Shown: positions 43,421 through 52,864, numbered from the stretch's first letter. The stretch is DNA of 64,000 nt from Sciscionella marina DSM 45152 (GCF_000379465.1 NZ_KB905381.1:744001-808000), one strand, 5' to 3'. Numbers and translations: made by a program. Notes: generated by a model from the letters alone, not told the origin.

Positions 43421-43833
43421 CTGGTCGGATTCGCGTCGTCGTCGCCAAACCCGGCCTCGACGGCCATGACAGGGGCGCCAAGGTGGTCGCCCGTGCGCTG
43501 CGGGACGCCGGTATGGAGGTCGTCTACACCGGGCTGCACCAGACCCCGGAGCAGGTCGTGGCCACCGCACTGCAGGAGGACGCGGACGCGGTCGGGCTCT
43601 CGGTGCTCTCCGGGGCGCACATGACCCAGTTCGCCAAGGTCGTGGAACTGCTCAAGGAACAGGGCGCCGAGGACGTGGTGGTGTTCGGCGGCGGGATCAT
43701 CCCGGACGACGATCTGCCGCAGCTCGCCGAACTCGGTGTGGCGAAGGTGTTCACCCCGGGCGCGCCCACCGCCGAGATCGTGGACTGGGTGCGGGAGAAC
43801 GTGCGCGGTGCGGAGGCGGGCGCGCAGGCCTGA
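43417..43833 (+). CDS. Stand-alone cobalamin-binding subunit of an acyl-CoA mutase (McmB/IcmB type)
   Basis: 138 residues: [20 protein letters not shown], with the B12-binding signature DxHxxG (DGHDRG), then SVLSGAHM and [14 protein letters not shown]. It equals the small subunit of isobutyryl-CoA or hydroxyisobutyryl-CoA mutases, and the C-terminal domain of methylmalonyl-CoA mutase. The size fits the known free-standing B12 subunits of about 136 residues. No large mutase subunit is in this window, so its partner must be encoded elsewhere. The start overlaps the end of the membrane-protein gene (ATGA). Confidence 0.93.
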   Translation: MTGRIRVVVAKPGLDGHDRGAKVVARALRDAGMEVVYTGLHQTPEQVVATALQEDADAVGLSVLSGAHMTQFAKVVELLKEQGAEDVVVFGGGIIPDDDLPQLAELGVAKVFTPGAPTAEIVDWVRENVRGAEAGAQA

Positions 43834-44075
43834 GCGCCGTTCGCGCGTCGTTGCACGCCTTCGGAAGCCGCTGAACGCCTCGCTGAGAGAATCCTCACTG
43901 GCTCTTAACCCTTCCCGTGATCGAGTTCACCAGCCCTGATGTGCGCCGATGACCTCGCAGTGACTAGGGTCGAAGCCGTCTGTCAGCAGATCGCCGGAAT
44001 CCATGCCCAAGCGTGGGCCTGACGATCAGTGAACCCTGAGCTTCGAGCAGACGACTCAGAGCAGGAGACTCATCA
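43834..44075. other. 242-bp intergenic region upstream of sucC
   Basis: No gene is seen. A -10-like TAGGGT lies at 43965-43970, about 100 nt before the sucC GTG; a good -35 is not obvious. The last 20 bp before sucC contain GAGCAGGAGAC, its ribosome site. Confidence 0.5.
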
Positions 44076-45245
44076 GTGGATCTTTATGAGTACCAGGCGA
44101 AGGACCTCTTCGCCGCGCATCAGGTCCCGGTCCTTCCGGGCGAGGTAGCGACCACGCCGGCCGAGGCGCGGGCGGTCGCCGAGCGTATCGGCGGCCAGGT
44201 CGTGGTGAAGGCGCAGGTCAAAACCGGTGGCCGGGGCAAGGCGGGCGGTGTGAAGCTCGCCGAGAACCCGGCGGAGGCCGAGGAGAAGGCCAAGGCCATC
44301 CTCGGTATGGACATCAAGGGCCACACCGTGCACCGGGTGCTGGTGACCGCGGCCTCGGACATCTCCGAGGAGTACTACTTCTCGTTCTTGCTCGACAGGT
44401 CGAACCGCACCTTCCTGGCGATGGCCTCGGCCGAGGGCGGCGTGGAGATCGAGCAGCTCGCCGTCGAGCGCCCGGATGCGCTCGCCAGGGTGGCCGTCGA
44501 CCCGATCGAGGGCGTGGACAAGGCCAAGGCGACCGAGATCCTCAAGCAGGGCAAGTTCCCGGCGGCCGTGCTGGACGAGGCCGCCGAGGTCGTCGTCAAG
44601 CTGTGGGACACCTTCACCGCGGAGGACGCGAGCCTGGTCGAGGTGAACCCGCTGGTGCGGGACCCGCAGGACAAGGTGATCGCCCTGGACGGCAAGGTCA
44701 CCCTGGACGAGAACGCCGGATTCCGGCACGAGGCGCACGGCGAGCTCGTGGACAAGCAGGCCGAGGACCCGCTGGAGGCCAAGGCCAAGGCGAAGGACCT
44801 CAACTACGTCAAGCTCGAGGGCCAGGTCGGGATCATCGGCAACGGCGCGGGGCTGGTCATGTCCACCCTGGATGTCGTCGCGTACGCGGGGGAGAAGCAC
44901 TCCGGGGTCAAGCCGGCGAACTTCCTCGACATCGGCGGCGGGGCCTCGGCCGAGGTCATGGCGGCCGGTCTGGACGTCATCCTCGGCGACCAGGACGTGC
45001 GCTCGGTGTTCGTGAACGTGTTCGGCGGCATCACCGCCTGTGACGCGGTCGCCAACGGCATCGTCGAAGCGCTGAAGATCCTCGGCGACGAGGCGACCAA
45101 GCCGCTCGTCGTCCGGCTCGACGGGAACAACGTGGAGGAGGGCCGGCGCATCCTCGCCGAGGCCAACCACCCGCTCGTCACCGTCGTCGACACCATGGAC
45201 AACGCGGCCGACAAGGCCGCCGAGCTCGCCGCGGCAGGTGCGTGA
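44076..45245 (+). CDS. sucC: Succinyl-CoA synthetase (ligase) subunit beta
   Basis: 389 residues of normal length: [20 protein letters not shown] at the start, the ATP-grasp domain ([20 protein letters not shown] at about 45-65) and the CoA-ligase domain with [16 protein letters not shown]. It catalyses the substrate-level phosphorylation step of the TCA cycle with SucD. The GTG is preceded by AGCAGGAGAC. The sucD start overlaps the sucC stop region. The gene order sucC-sucD-DUF5336-PerM-like matches mycobacteria. Confidence 0.98.
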   Translation: MDLYEYQAKDLFAAHQVPVLPGEVATTPAEARAVAERIGGQVVVKAQVKTGGRGKAGGVKLAENPAEAEEKAKAILGMDIKGHTVHRVLVTAASDISEEYYFSFLLDRSNRTFLAMASAEGGVEIEQLAVERPDALARVAVDPIEGVDKAKATEILKQGKFPAAVLDEAAEVVVKLWDTFTAEDASLVEVNPLVRDPQDKVIALDGKVTLDENAGFRHEAHGELVDKQAEDPLEAKAKAKDLNYVKLEGQVGIIGNGAGLVMSTLDVVAYAGEKHSGVKPANFLDIGGGASAEVMAAGLDVILGDQDVRSVFVNVFGGITACDAVANGIVEALKILGDEATKPLVVRLDGNNVEEGRRILAEANHPLVTVVDTMDNAADKAAELAAAGA

Positions 45246-45247
45246 AC

Positions 45248-46135
45248 ATGTCTATTTTCCTCAACGAAGACTCCAAGATCATCGTCCAGGGCCTGACCGG
45301 CTCGGAGGGCACCAAGCACGCCACCAAGATGCTGCGCTCGGGCTCCAACGTGGTCGGCGGGGTGAACGCGCGCAAGGCGGGCACCAGCGTCACCATCGAG
45401 GGCAAGGATCTCCCGGTGTTCGGCACCGTGGAAGAGGCCATGAAGGAGACCGGGGCGAACGTCTCGGTGCTGTTCGTGCCCGCGAAGTTCACCAAGGACG
45501 CGGTCATCGAGGCGATCGACGCGGAGATCCCGCTCGCCGTGGTGATCACCGAGGGCGTCCCGGTGCACGACTCCGCCTACTTCTGGGCGCACGCGGTGGC
45601 GAAGGGCAACAAAACCCGGATCATCGGCCCGAACTGCCCCGGCATCATCACCCCCGGCGAGTCCAACGCGGGCATCATCCCCTCGGACATCACCGGCGGC
45701 GGCAAGATCGGGCTCGTCTCCAAGTCCGGCACCCTGACCTACCAGATGATGTACGAGCTGCGGGACATCGGCTTCTCCACCGCGATCGGCATCGGCGGGG
45801 ACCCGGTCATCGGGACCACGCACATCGACGCGCTCGAGGCCTTCCAGAACGACCCGGAGACCGAAGCCATCGTGATGATCGGCGAGATCGGCGGGGACGC
45901 CGAGGAGCGCGCCGGTGAGTACATCAAGGCCAACGTGAGCAAGCCGGTCGTCGGTTACGTCGCCGGGTTCACCGCTCCGGAGGGCAAGACCATGGGGCAC
46001 GCGGGCGCGATCGTGTCCGGTTCCTCCGGTACCGCCCAGGCGAAGAAAGAAGCGCTGGAGGAGGCCGGGGTCAAGGTCGGCAAGACGCCGTCCGAGACCG
46101 CGCTGCTCATGCGCGAGATCATGCAGGGCAAGTAA
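45248..46135 (+). CDS. sucD: Succinyl-CoA synthetase (ligase) subunit alpha
   Basis: 295 residues: [20 protein letters not shown], the Rossmann CoA-binding domain with [11 protein letters not shown], the active His in GHAGAIVSG that is phosphorylated during catalysis, and [20 protein letters not shown] 45248 is preferred over GTG 45242 (which overlaps the sucC stop) because of its better AGGTG spacing and the usual MSIFL beginning; both are in frame. A strong terminator follows 36 bp after the stop. Confidence 0.98.
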   Translation: MSIFLNEDSKIIVQGLTGSEGTKHATKMLRSGSNVVGGVNARKAGTSVTIEGKDLPVFGTVEEAMKETGANVSVLFVPAKFTKDAVIEAIDAEIPLAVVITEGVPVHDSAYFWAHAVAKGNKTRIIGPNCPGIITPGESNAGIIPSDITGGGKIGLVSKSGTLTYQMMYELRDIGFSTAIGIGGDPVIGTTHIDALEAFQNDPETEAIVMIGEIGGDAEERAGEYIKANVSKPVVGYVAGFTAPEGKTMGHAGAIVSGSSGTAQAKKEALEEAGVKVGKTPSETALLMREIMQGK

Positions 46136-46170
46136 AGAACGCGTCTGGGAATTCCCGGAATTTTCCGCGG

Positions 46171-46206
46171 CGGCCGGGCACCCACAGCGGTGCCCGGCCG
46201 TTGTGT
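46171..46206 (+). terminator. Intrinsic terminator of sucCD
   Basis: CGGCCGGGCACC (46171-46182) and its exact complement GGTGCCCGGCCG (46189-46200) form a 12-bp stem with a 6-nt loop, followed by TTGTGT. The stem is the strongest terminator-type structure in this part of the window. Confidence 0.85.
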
Positions 46207-46324
46207 CGTACGGACCCATGGCCGTTCGGGCGATTGTGGCGCGCCCGAGCACGAATGCCGCCGGGCCAGCTACCGTGTCACCCGTAAACGACAGGCGATC
46301 GAGCCGAAAACCGGAGCAGAGACC

Positions 46325-47188
46325 ATGACCTTCAACCCGGCCGAGCAGGGGCAGGGCCAGTACCCGCAGAACCAGTCGGCTTCCGGCCCGTTCCAGCAGC
46401 AGCCCGGTTTCCCGCCGGGACAGTCCGGCCAGGTGCCGCCATGGCAACAGCAGCCACAACAGCAACCGCAACAGCAGCCACAACAGCAGCCACAACAGCA
46501 ACAGCAGCAACAGCAGTCGCCGCGGGTTCCGCCGCAGCCCGCCGACTACCGCAAGCCCGCGGCGCCGAGCCCGTTCGCCTCGCTGCAGATGTCCACCTGG
46601 CTCGCGCTGGCCACGGTCGTGACCGGGCTGCTCGCCTGGATCCTCTCGCTGTTCGGCGGTGCGCCGATCAGCCTCGCGTTCACCCTCGGCGCGGCGGTGC
46701 TCGGCCTGCTCGTGCTGCTGCCCGGTGAGGACAAGGCCCCGAAGGTGTTGCCGTTCGCCGGTTCCGCTGCCGCGGTCGGTGGCCTGCTCGCCATCACTGC
46801 CGCGGTGAACACCGGTTTCGGCGGAGACGCGATCGGCGTGGTCTCGTTCATCCTGGTCGTGCTCCAGCTCTTCGCCGGGGTCGGCGCGGTGCTCTTCGAG
46901 TACGGCCTGGTCACGATGCCGCCGCCGCGCCCGGCCCGGCCCGCCCAGCCGGTCGCGCCCGCCGCCCAGCAGGCCCAGCCGTGGCAGGGCACGACCCAGC
47001 CGAACGCCGCATACCAGCAGCCGCAGGCCGGCCAGCAGCCGCCCGCAACCGCACAGCCCCAGCAGCAGCCGGCCCAGCAGCAGGGAGTCGGGAACTTCGA
47101 CCCGAACCTGTTCGAATCGGGTGCCTTCCCACCGGTCGCGGGGGACAGCGGCACCAAGCAGTTCAGCCCGCCGAACACGAACGGTTGA
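46325..47188 (+). CDS. DUF5336 (Rv0954-type) membrane protein with polyglutamine tract
   Basis: 287 residues. The cytoplasmic N-terminus is Gln/Pro-rich, with a run of CAG/CAA codons at about 46443-46520. Four helices follow (TWLALATVVTGLLAWILSLF; ISLAFTLGAAVLGLLVLLPG; VLPFAGSAAAVGGLLAITAA; GVVSFILVVLQLFAGVGAVL), then a long Gln/Pro/Ala-rich C-terminus (about 200-287). Mycobacterial Rv0954 occupies the same place between sucD and PerM and is a division-complex protein. ATG 46325 starts MTFNPAEQ. The Gln tract may vary in length between strains. Confidence 0.88.
   Translation: MTFNPAEQGQGQYPQNQSASGPFQQQPGFPPGQSGQVPPWQQQPQQQPQQQPQQQPQQQQQQQQSPRVPPQPADYRKPAAPSPFASLQMSTWLALATVVTGLLAWILSLFGGAPISLAFTLGAAVLGLLVLLPGEDKAPKVLPFAGSAAAVGGLLAITAAVNTGFGGDAIGVVSFILVVLQLFAGVGAVLFEYGLVTMPPPRPARPAQPVAPAAQQAQPWQGTTQPNAAYQQPQAGQQPPATAQPQQQPAQQQGVGNFDPNLFESGAFPPVAGDSGTKQFSPPNTNG
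46443..46520 (+). repeat. CAG/CAA polyglutamine-proline microsatellite in the DUF5336 gene
   Basis: The codons form units such as PQQQ repeated several times, then eight Gln in a row. A tract of this kind can expand and contract by slippage without changing frame. Confidence 0.85.
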
Positions 47189-47219
47189 TCCTCGGTCACA
47201 GGTTCACCCGATGCGGCGC

Positions 47220-47243
47220 CGCCGTGCCCGGCGTGGCACGGCG
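47220..47243 (+). terminator. Hairpin between the DUF5336 and PerM-like genes
   Basis: CGCCGTGCC and GGCACGGCG form a 9-bp perfect stem with a 6-nt loop, 32 bp before the PerM-like ATG and just upstream of its -10 box. No T-run follows. It may end the DUF5336 transcript so that the next gene relies on its own promoter. Confidence 0.55.
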
Positions 47244-47275
47244 GGCCACTGACGGTCCGCGGGCATAGTTGACCC

Positions 47276-48604
47276 ATGTCACGGGCGACCATCGAGCGAG
47301 AAACCGGAGTAGCGCGGGCACGCCGCACGGCGAACCGGCCCGATGAGCTGTTGCGCGCCCCGCGTCCCTCGATCCCGGTGCTGATCCGTTCCGCGGGGCT
47401 CGCCTACCTCGGTGCCCTGCTCGCCGGGTACGCGGTGTGCGCCGCGATCGTCGCGGTGGTGCTCGCGGCCGCGCCGAACGCCCCGTTCTCGGCCGGGTTG
47501 AGCTTCGGGTCCGCGCTACTGGTCTGGCTCGGCGCGAACCACGTCCCGCTCACCCTCTCCGGCGCCGAGCTCGGCGTCCTCCCGCTCGCCCTGACCCTGC
47601 TGTTCGGCTGGTTCCTCGCCCGGGCGGCCCGGACCACGGTGCGCCGCAGGGAAACCCGCGATCCCGCGCACGGTGGCGTGGTATGCGCGACGATGGCCGG
47701 GGCGAACGCGATCGTCGGCGCGGTGATCGCCGGATGCGTCGGCGGTGCCTCCCCGGTGGCGGCCTTCCTCGCCTGTGCCGTGCTCGGTGGCCTCGCCGCG
47801 CTGTTCGGGGTGCTGTGGGACAGCGGGATCCTGGACCTGATCCGGGACCGGCTCGGCCCGCTGGGCACCCACGGGGTGCGGCTGGGCATCCTCGCGGTGT
47901 TCGGGCTGTTCGCCACGGGCGCGGTGACCTTCGCGCTCGCTTCCCTGGTGTGCGCGGGGACCGGGAAGAGCCTGTTCGAACTCGCCGCACCTGGCGCGGG
48001 AAGCGGCTTCGGCATGCTGCTGCTGTGCCTTGGATATCTGCCCAACGCGGCGATCGGGGGACTGTCCTTCGCCGCGGGGCCCGGATTCTCGCTCGGCACG
48101 TATTCCGCGAGCCCGGTCGGATTCCACGGTGGCGCGGTTCCCCCGATCCCGCTGCTCGCCGCGCTGCCCGAACACTTTTCCGTCTGGTGGCTGGTCTTTC
48201 TCGCGCTCCCCCTGACGGCGGGTGCCGCGATCGGCTGGCTGGCCCGCACGCTCGACGAGTCCCCGATACAGCGGCTGCGCATCATCGCCATCGCCGCGCT
48301 CGTCGCTGCGGTCGTCGTGCTCGTCCTCGCGGCACTCGCGGGCGGCGCGCTCGGCGCGGGCGCGGTCGGTCCGGTCGTGGTGCCCGCCGGTGGGCTCGCG
48401 CTCGCCGTTTTCGGCTGGATAGGGCTCGTCGGTGGTGCCGTGACCTGGTTCGCGGGCCCGAGTCTCGTGCCCGGTCCCGTGCCGGATGCCGAGGACGAGC
48501 AGGAGCCGGATCTCCCCGGTGAGTTCGACGACATCGAGGAGTCCGCCGAGGCCGGGGAGCCCGCCGAGCCAGTGCAGGAGGAACCGGACTCCGGGCCGGA
48601 GTAG
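47276..48604 (+). CDS. PerM/DUF6350-like integral membrane protein
   Basis: 442 residues with about ten hydrophobic helices (SAGLAYLGALLAGYAVCAAI, ARTTVRR loop, ARTLDESPIQ loop) and an acidic C-terminal tail (about 405-442). In Mycobacterium the gene in this position, Rv0955 (perM), is needed for division and for persistence. The -10 box CATAGT (47264-47269) ends 6 nt before the ATG, so the mRNA is likely leaderless. In mycobacteria purN follows directly; here 4.2 kb separates them. Confidence 0.85.
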   Translation: MSRATIERETGVARARRTANRPDELLRAPRPSIPVLIRSAGLAYLGALLAGYAVCAAIVAVVLAAAPNAPFSAGLSFGSALLVWLGANHVPLTLSGAELGVLPLALTLLFGWFLARAARTTVRRRETRDPAHGGVVCATMAGANAIVGAVIAGCVGGASPVAAFLACAVLGGLAALFGVLWDSGILDLIRDRLGPLGTHGVRLGILAVFGLFATGAVTFALASLVCAGTGKSLFELAAPGAGSGFGMLLLCLGYLPNAAIGGLSFAAGPGFSLGTYSASPVGFHGGAVPPIPLLAALPEHFSVWWLVFLALPLTAGAAIGWLARTLDESPIQRLRIIAIAALVAAVVVLVLAALAGGALGAGAVGPVVVPAGGLALAVFGWIGLVGGAVTWFAGPSLVPGPVPDAEDEQEPDLPGEFDDIEESAEAGEPAEPVQEEPDSGPE

Positions 48605-48610
48605 CCCATG

Positions 48611-49181
48611 GCGGGGGCGGGGGATCGCGGTGCGGCGCGGTGCCGCGGGCGCGACCGTGTACGTCACCGGTCCGGACAGGGTTGCGTCTCGGAGATGAAC
48701 CGGCCGCGGACGATCGAGCAGACCGCGCGCTCGTGGCCCGGATCGAACGTGAACAGGACGCGCCGCACCTTCCGGTGAACGACATCGCCGGGCCGACCCA
48801 TATGGAGTGGGGCAAACCGCCCTGGGAGTGCTCGCTCGAGGCCGGCCCGCACCTGCTGCGGCTCGCCGCGGACGCGCACGCGATCACCAGCCACTGCGCC
48901 ATTCTGCTGCTGCTGCGGCAGCCGGGCGGACTGGTCGTCGAGGTCACGAAACGGTCCCCGCACTTCGGGATCTCGGAGACCCCGGCGTTCGTCGGCAGGG
49001 CCGTGGCCGCGCTCGCCGCCGACCCCGATCGCGCGCGGTGGAACGGCATTCGCTGTCCAGCGGCGGGCTCGCCACGGTCTACGGATTCACCGATCCGGAC
49101 GGGAGCAGCCCGGATTGCCGGCGTGATGTCACGGAGGCGCAGGACGCGGGCAGACCGGCCGAGGTCACCGGTTATCGGTAG
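48611..49181 (+). pseudogene. Decayed SDR-family oxidoreductase gene
   Basis: Three frames contribute successive parts of one protein. (1) GRGIAVRRGAAGATVYVTG, the nucleotide-binding region without its first strand. (2) A short block starting MNRPRTIEQTA in another frame. (3) ARIEREQDAPHLPVNDIAG followed by EWGKPPWE, AITSHCAILLLLRQPGGLVV and then GISETPAFVGRAVAALAADP. (4) LSSGGLATVYGFTDPDGSSP and RPAEVTGYR in a further frame. The order and spacing match a known actinomycete SDR family, but about 80 residues between GGLVVEV and FGISETP, which would hold the catalytic YxxxK, are missing. So there are at least three lesions: N-terminal loss, frameshifts and an internal deletion. The stop overlaps the end of the tannase-like gene by 10 bp. 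Confidence 0.8.
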
Positions 49182-50677
49182 GTGCCCACGTAGTCGTAGC
49201 CGGTGTTCAGGCTCGCCCTGTTCGGATAGGTGGGGGCGAGCGCGTCGTGCGGGCGGATCGTCTGGTCCACCAGCTGCGCCCCGTCCGAGTCGCGCACGAT
49301 CGGGGTGCGGATCGCCTCCGGGGCCTTGGCGTGCTGTACCCAGTCGACGACCGGGTTGAGGAAGTCCGTATCGACCTTGGTGCCCGCCCCGGTGAGGCAG
49401 TGGTGTGCCCCGGGCACGAGGTAGAACCGGGAGAACCGTTGACTCGCGGCGAATCCGCCCGCCGAGCGTTCGAGTGCGGCGTAGTAGTCGATGCTCGACC
49501 ACGGGGATATCGCCTGGTCCGCCCAGCCGTGGTAGAGCAGCAGTTTGCCGCCGTGGGCGCGGAACCGGGACAGGTCCGGGTCGTTAGCGTTGTAGATCCG
49601 GTCGCCGAGCCGGTTGAGCGCGGTGAACTCCGCCGCGGTGAACCGCACGTCCGCGAGTCCGAAACCGGCGGGCGGATTGTGTTGGTAGGCAAGGTATTTC
49701 AGGTAGTTGAGGCCGAGCCGGGCCGCGGTGCTGTGCGCGCCACCGATGAGCCATTCGCGCCAGGCGAGCTCGGAACCGTAGGGTTCGCCGCCGTCGAACA
49801 GGTTCCGCCCGGCCGCGTCCCGCGGTCCCCGGTAGAGCTCGCGCACCGTGTGCACCTGGGCCGGGGTGAGGCAGCCGGGGGAGTCGGTGCCCCGCGCGCA
49901 GGCCAGGCTCGCCGGATCGAAGCCGCAGTGCCGCGGATCGGTGATCACGCCGAGCCCGCCGTTGCCGTTCCCGCAGGCTTCGAGTACCGCCCGGTGCAGC
50001 GCGGGCAGTTGCTCCGCGCCGAGGATGTCCCGCCCGTTCGCGTCGGTGTTCACCCTGGCCAGCCAGGGCTGGTAGAGCCCGAGCAGCGGGGCCCAGTTGT
50101 TCGCCGGGGCACCGGCCACGATCCCGTCGAAGTCATCGGGATAACGCTGGGCGAGCATCATCGCCTCGCGCCCGCCACCGGAACAGCCTTCGTAGTAGGA
50201 GTACGCGGGCGCGCGGCCGTAGAAGCGCGCGATCACCGCTTTGGCCAGTCGCGCCGTGCTGTGCTCCGAGGTCAGCCCGAACACCCGGCGCAGTTCCGGA
50301 TCGTGCGCGCCCCAGCGGCCGTCGGACGGGTCCGCCGAACGGTGTCCCTGATCATCGGCCGCGACCGCGAAGCCGGAATTCGCCGGTGCCGCACACTGCG
50401 CCGGTTCGAGCGGGATCTGCCCGCACAGCCCGCCGCAACCGCGCTGCAGATACTGGCCACGCCAGCCGTGTGTGGGCAGCCGGATCTCGAAGTGGGTGCC
50501 CGGTTCCAGCACACCGCGCAGCACGCAGTACGAACCCTCGGTCTCCGCCGAGCTCACGCGTGCCTGCGGGAATCCGGTGCCCGCGAGCTGCGGGCAGGCG
50601 ATCCGCGGGGAACCGGCGGCGGGCCCGGCGGCGAGGGAGGCCGCGCACAGCAGCAGGCACAGGAACAGGACGCGCAC
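49172..50677 (-). CDS. Secreted tannase/feruloyl esterase-family hydrolase
   Basis: 501 residues with an N-terminal signal (MRVLFLCLLLCAASLAAGPA). The body has the nucleophile box YYEGCSGGGREAMMLAQRYP, a Cys-rich binding loop (GCGGLCGQIPLEPAQCAAPA) and a C-terminal block with the acid and base residues (LLYHGWADQAISPW, VPGAHHCLTG). This is the tannase/feruloyl esterase family (alpha/beta hydrolase), which frees gallate or ferulate from plant esters. Start GTG 50677. It is transcribed away from the tetR gene start and sits 13 bp after the tetR stop, so the two may share a transcript. Confidence 0.9.
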   Translation of the reverse strand: MRVLFLCLLLCAASLAAGPAAGSPRIACPQLAGTGFPQARVSSAETEGSYCVLRGVLEPGTHFEIRLPTHGWRGQYLQRGCGGLCGQIPLEPAQCAAPANSGFAVAADDQGHRSADPSDGRWGAHDPELRRVFGLTSEHSTARLAKAVIARFYGRAPAYSYYEGCSGGGREAMMLAQRYPDDFDGIVAGAPANNWAPLLGLYQPWLARVNTDANGRDILGAEQLPALHRAVLEACGNGNGGLGVITDPRHCGFDPASLACARGTDSPGCLTPAQVHTVRELYRGPRDAAGRNLFDGGEPYGSELAWREWLIGGAHSTAARLGLNYLKYLAYQHNPPAGFGLADVRFTAAEFTALNRLGDRIYNANDPDLSRFRAHGGKLLLYHGWADQAISPWSSIDYYAALERSAGGFAASQRFSRFYLVPGAHHCLTGAGTKVDTDFLNPVVDWVQHAKAPEAIRTPIVRDSDGAQLVDQTIRPHDALAPTYPNRASLNTGYDYVGTYR

Positions 50678-50689
50678 CGCGCTATCCGA

Positions 50690-51364
50690 TCATGCCTCGG
50701 CGTCCGGCGGTAGCGGATTCTCGGCGATACGCGCCGCGGCGCCGTCGATGAGGAACCGGATCCCGGAGTGGAACTGGTGCTCCAGCGAGTCCCCGGAGAA
50801 TTGCCGTTCGACCGCCGCGGGATCGCGTTTGGCGCGGGCGAGGAGTTTTTCCATGGCATAGCGCGGATCCCGCTGCCCGGGCGTGGGGAAAACCTCCTGC
50901 TCCTCGATGACGAAGCCGACCGTGTAGTGGTAGATCGCCATGATCAGGTCCGTGGCGTCCTCGGTGCCGAATCCGGCGGCCCGCAGGATCGGCAGGATCC
51001 GTTTGTCCGGCGCGCTCGTGAAGGTCTTTCCGGTGTAGAAGGTGCCGGAGACCAGCTTGGCCCCGTCCCGGTGCGCGAGCATCAGCGCGCGCAGGAACCG
51101 CGCGGCCTCCCGCAGTTCGGTGCGCCAGTCCCGGTGCGGGGCGTCGAATTCGACCTGCTCGGCCGCTTCGTCGAGGACCGCGCTCGCGAGCTCGTCGATC
51201 AACTGCTCCTTGTTCTTCACGTGCCAGTACAGGGCGGGCGCCTGCACGCCGAGTTCGGTCGCGATGCGGCGCAGGGTGAGGCCTTCGAGCCCGACCTCGT
51301 CGAGCAGGCGCAGTGCCGTGCGCACGATCTGCTCGCGGGTGAGTTTCGCCGCCGAACTGGACAT
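50690..51364 (-). CDS. TetR-family repressor controlling a divergent flavin monooxygenase
   Basis: 224 residues. The helix-turn-helix (LTREQIVRTALRLLDEVGLE, LTLRRIATELGVQAPALYWH) and C-terminal TetR_C_1 domain (KLVSGTFYTGKTFTSAPDKR) resemble the tetracycline-type TetR proteins. ATG 51364 is chosen because it lies before the two palindromes at 51400-51432. It is divergent from the FAD monooxygenase at 51454, forming the classical repressor-resistance enzyme layout, and the tannase-like gene follows on the same strand. Confidence 0.9.
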   Translation of the reverse strand: MSSSAAKLTREQIVRTALRLLDEVGLEGLTLRRIATELGVQAPALYWHVKNKEQLIDELASAVLDEAAEQVEFDAPHRDWRTELREAARFLRALMLAHRDGAKLVSGTFYTGKTFTSAPDKRILPILRAAGFGTEDATDLIMAIYHYTVGFVIEEQEVFPTPGQRDPRYAMEKLLARAKRDPAAVERQFSGDSLEHQFHSGIRFLIDGAAARIAENPLPPDAEA

Positions 51365-51399
51365 GACTTCCGACTCCGATCGTGGTTGACGATCCCACT

Positions 51400-51432
51400 T
51401 TAACGGCGTTAAGGTGTATTTAACAACGTTAA
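51400..51432. promoter_or_regulatory. Two TetR operators between tetR and the monooxygenase gene
   Basis: TTAACGGCGTTAA (51400-51412, perfect) and TTAACAACGTTAA (51420-51432, one mismatch) are 20 bp apart, centre to centre, the same face of the helix. Their AT-rich arms are unusual here. Two operators in one divergent region is the tetA/tetR arrangement. Confidence 0.75.
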
Positions 51433-51453
51433 GTTCGGCATGTTGGAGGGGCA

Positions 51454-52854
51454 ATGCAGGTGGATGTCGCGATCATCGGGGCGGGGCCGACCGGTTTGAT
51501 GCTCGCCCATGAGCTGCGGCTGGCCGGGGTTTCGGTGGCCGTGCTGGAGCGGAGCACCGAGCGCAGCAGCCAGTCGAAGGCGCTGAACCTGCAGCCGCGC
51601 ACCGCCGAGGTGCTCGATATGCGCGGGCTGCTCGATTCGCTGCTGGAGCGGTCGTTCGGCAACATCGCGGACGGGCACTTCGCCGCGCTGCCCGAACCGC
51701 TGCGGTACGGGGGCTGGCGGACCCGGCACGATCACCAGGTCGGCATCGCCCAGACCGACACCGAGCGGGCACTCGAGGCGGCCGTGGCCGAGGTGGTCCG
51801 GCGCGGCCGCGAGCTGACCGGGCTGGACCAGGGGCCGGACGAGGTGACCGTGCAGCTGGCCGATGGCGAGGAGGTGACCGCGCGCTGGCTGGTCGCCGCG
51901 GACGGCGGGCGCAGCACGGTGCGCAAACTGCTCGGCACCCCGTTCGACGGCCGCGACGCCCGGACCTGCGCGGTGGTCGCGGACATCACGCTTGCCAGTG
52001 GTGCCGAGACGTTGCCGAGCGAGTTCCGGTCGATGCGCGCGTTCACCGGAACCGTGGAGACCTGGACGCCGCTGTACCCGATCGGCGGCGGCAAGTACCG
52101 CATCATGCTCATCGGCGAACGCCAGCAGCGGGCGGCCAAGGACGATCCGGTCACCGAGGAGGAGATCCGGGAAGGGCTCGCCGCGGTGCACGGCGATCAG
52201 GTCACCCTCGGTGAGCTGCTCATCGGTTCGCGGTTCACCGACGCCAACCGCCAGGTGCGGAACTACCGTGAGGGCCGGGTGTTCTACGCGGGCGACGCGG
52301 CCCACATCCACCTGCCCGCCGGTGGTCAGGGGCTCAACCTCGGCGTGCAGGACGCGGTCAATCTCGGCTGGAAGCTCGCCGCGGTGCTGCGCGGGGAAGC
52401 TCCGGAAACCCTGCTGGACAGCTACCACGCCGAGCGGCACCCGGTCGGTGCGCGAGTACTGCAGAACACCAGGGCGCAGGGCATCCTCATCGGGCTCGCC
52501 AGGGATCCGGACGGCACGGCGCTGCGCGAGACCTTCACGACCCTGATGGAGTTCCCCGAGGTGAACCGGTACCTGGCCGGGATGGTTTCCGGGCTGGACA
52601 TCCGGTACCCGAGCGACTGCGGGCACGAACTCGCCGGGCAGCGGCTGATCGACTACGACCTCGCCGACGGTGGGCGCACCTTCGAACGAATGCGGAGCGG
52701 AGAATGGGTCGCCCTCACCGCGCAGGAGGCTCCGAAACTGGAGGCCGAGGCGGTGCTTGTGCGCCCGGACGGATACGTGCACTGGGCGGGTGAGCGCGCG
52801 GGACTCGAGGCCGCGCTGGCCACCCGGTTCGGCTCGGTCCCGGTCACCACATAG
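51454..52854 (+). CDS. FAD-dependent aromatic hydroxylase / antibiotic-inactivating monooxygenase
   Basis: 466 residues of the PHBH-type flavoprotein monooxygenase family: the FAD-binding GxGxxG in IIGAGPTGLMLAHELRLAG, the DG motif in LVAADGGRSTVRKLLG, and the GD motif in VFYAGDAAHIHLPAGGQGLN. A thioredoxin-like C-terminal tail of larger PHBH proteins is absent. Close family members include rifampicin monooxygenases and polyketide hydroxylases. The TetR-type control by paired operators favours detoxification of an aromatic or antibiotic compound. The stop TAG is inside the -10 box of purN. Confidence 0.88.
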   Translation: MQVDVAIIGAGPTGLMLAHELRLAGVSVAVLERSTERSSQSKALNLQPRTAEVLDMRGLLDSLLERSFGNIADGHFAALPEPLRYGGWRTRHDHQVGIAQTDTERALEAAVAEVVRRGRELTGLDQGPDEVTVQLADGEEVTARWLVAADGGRSTVRKLLGTPFDGRDARTCAVVADITLASGAETLPSEFRSMRAFTGTVETWTPLYPIGGGKYRIMLIGERQQRAAKDDPVTEEEIREGLAAVHGDQVTLGELLIGSRFTDANRQVRNYREGRVFYAGDAAHIHLPAGGQGLNLGVQDAVNLGWKLAAVLRGEAPETLLDSYHAERHPVGARVLQNTRAQGILIGLARDPDGTALRETFTTLMEFPEVNRYLAGMVSGLDIRYPSDCGHELAGQRLIDYDLADGGRTFERMRSGEWVALTAQEAPKLEAEAVLVRPDGYVHWAGERAGLEAALATRFGSVPVTT

Positions 52855-52864
52855 GGTTAGGTAC

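Noticed and set aside
46443-46520. Tandem-repeat array or CRISPR-like repeat
   Set aside because: The repeat is a CAG/CAA codon tract inside the DUF5336 gene without spacers.
48664-48963. A minus-strand gene opposite the SDR remnant
   Set aside because: Third-position GC and family similarity lie on the plus strand; the minus frame is its antisense shadow.
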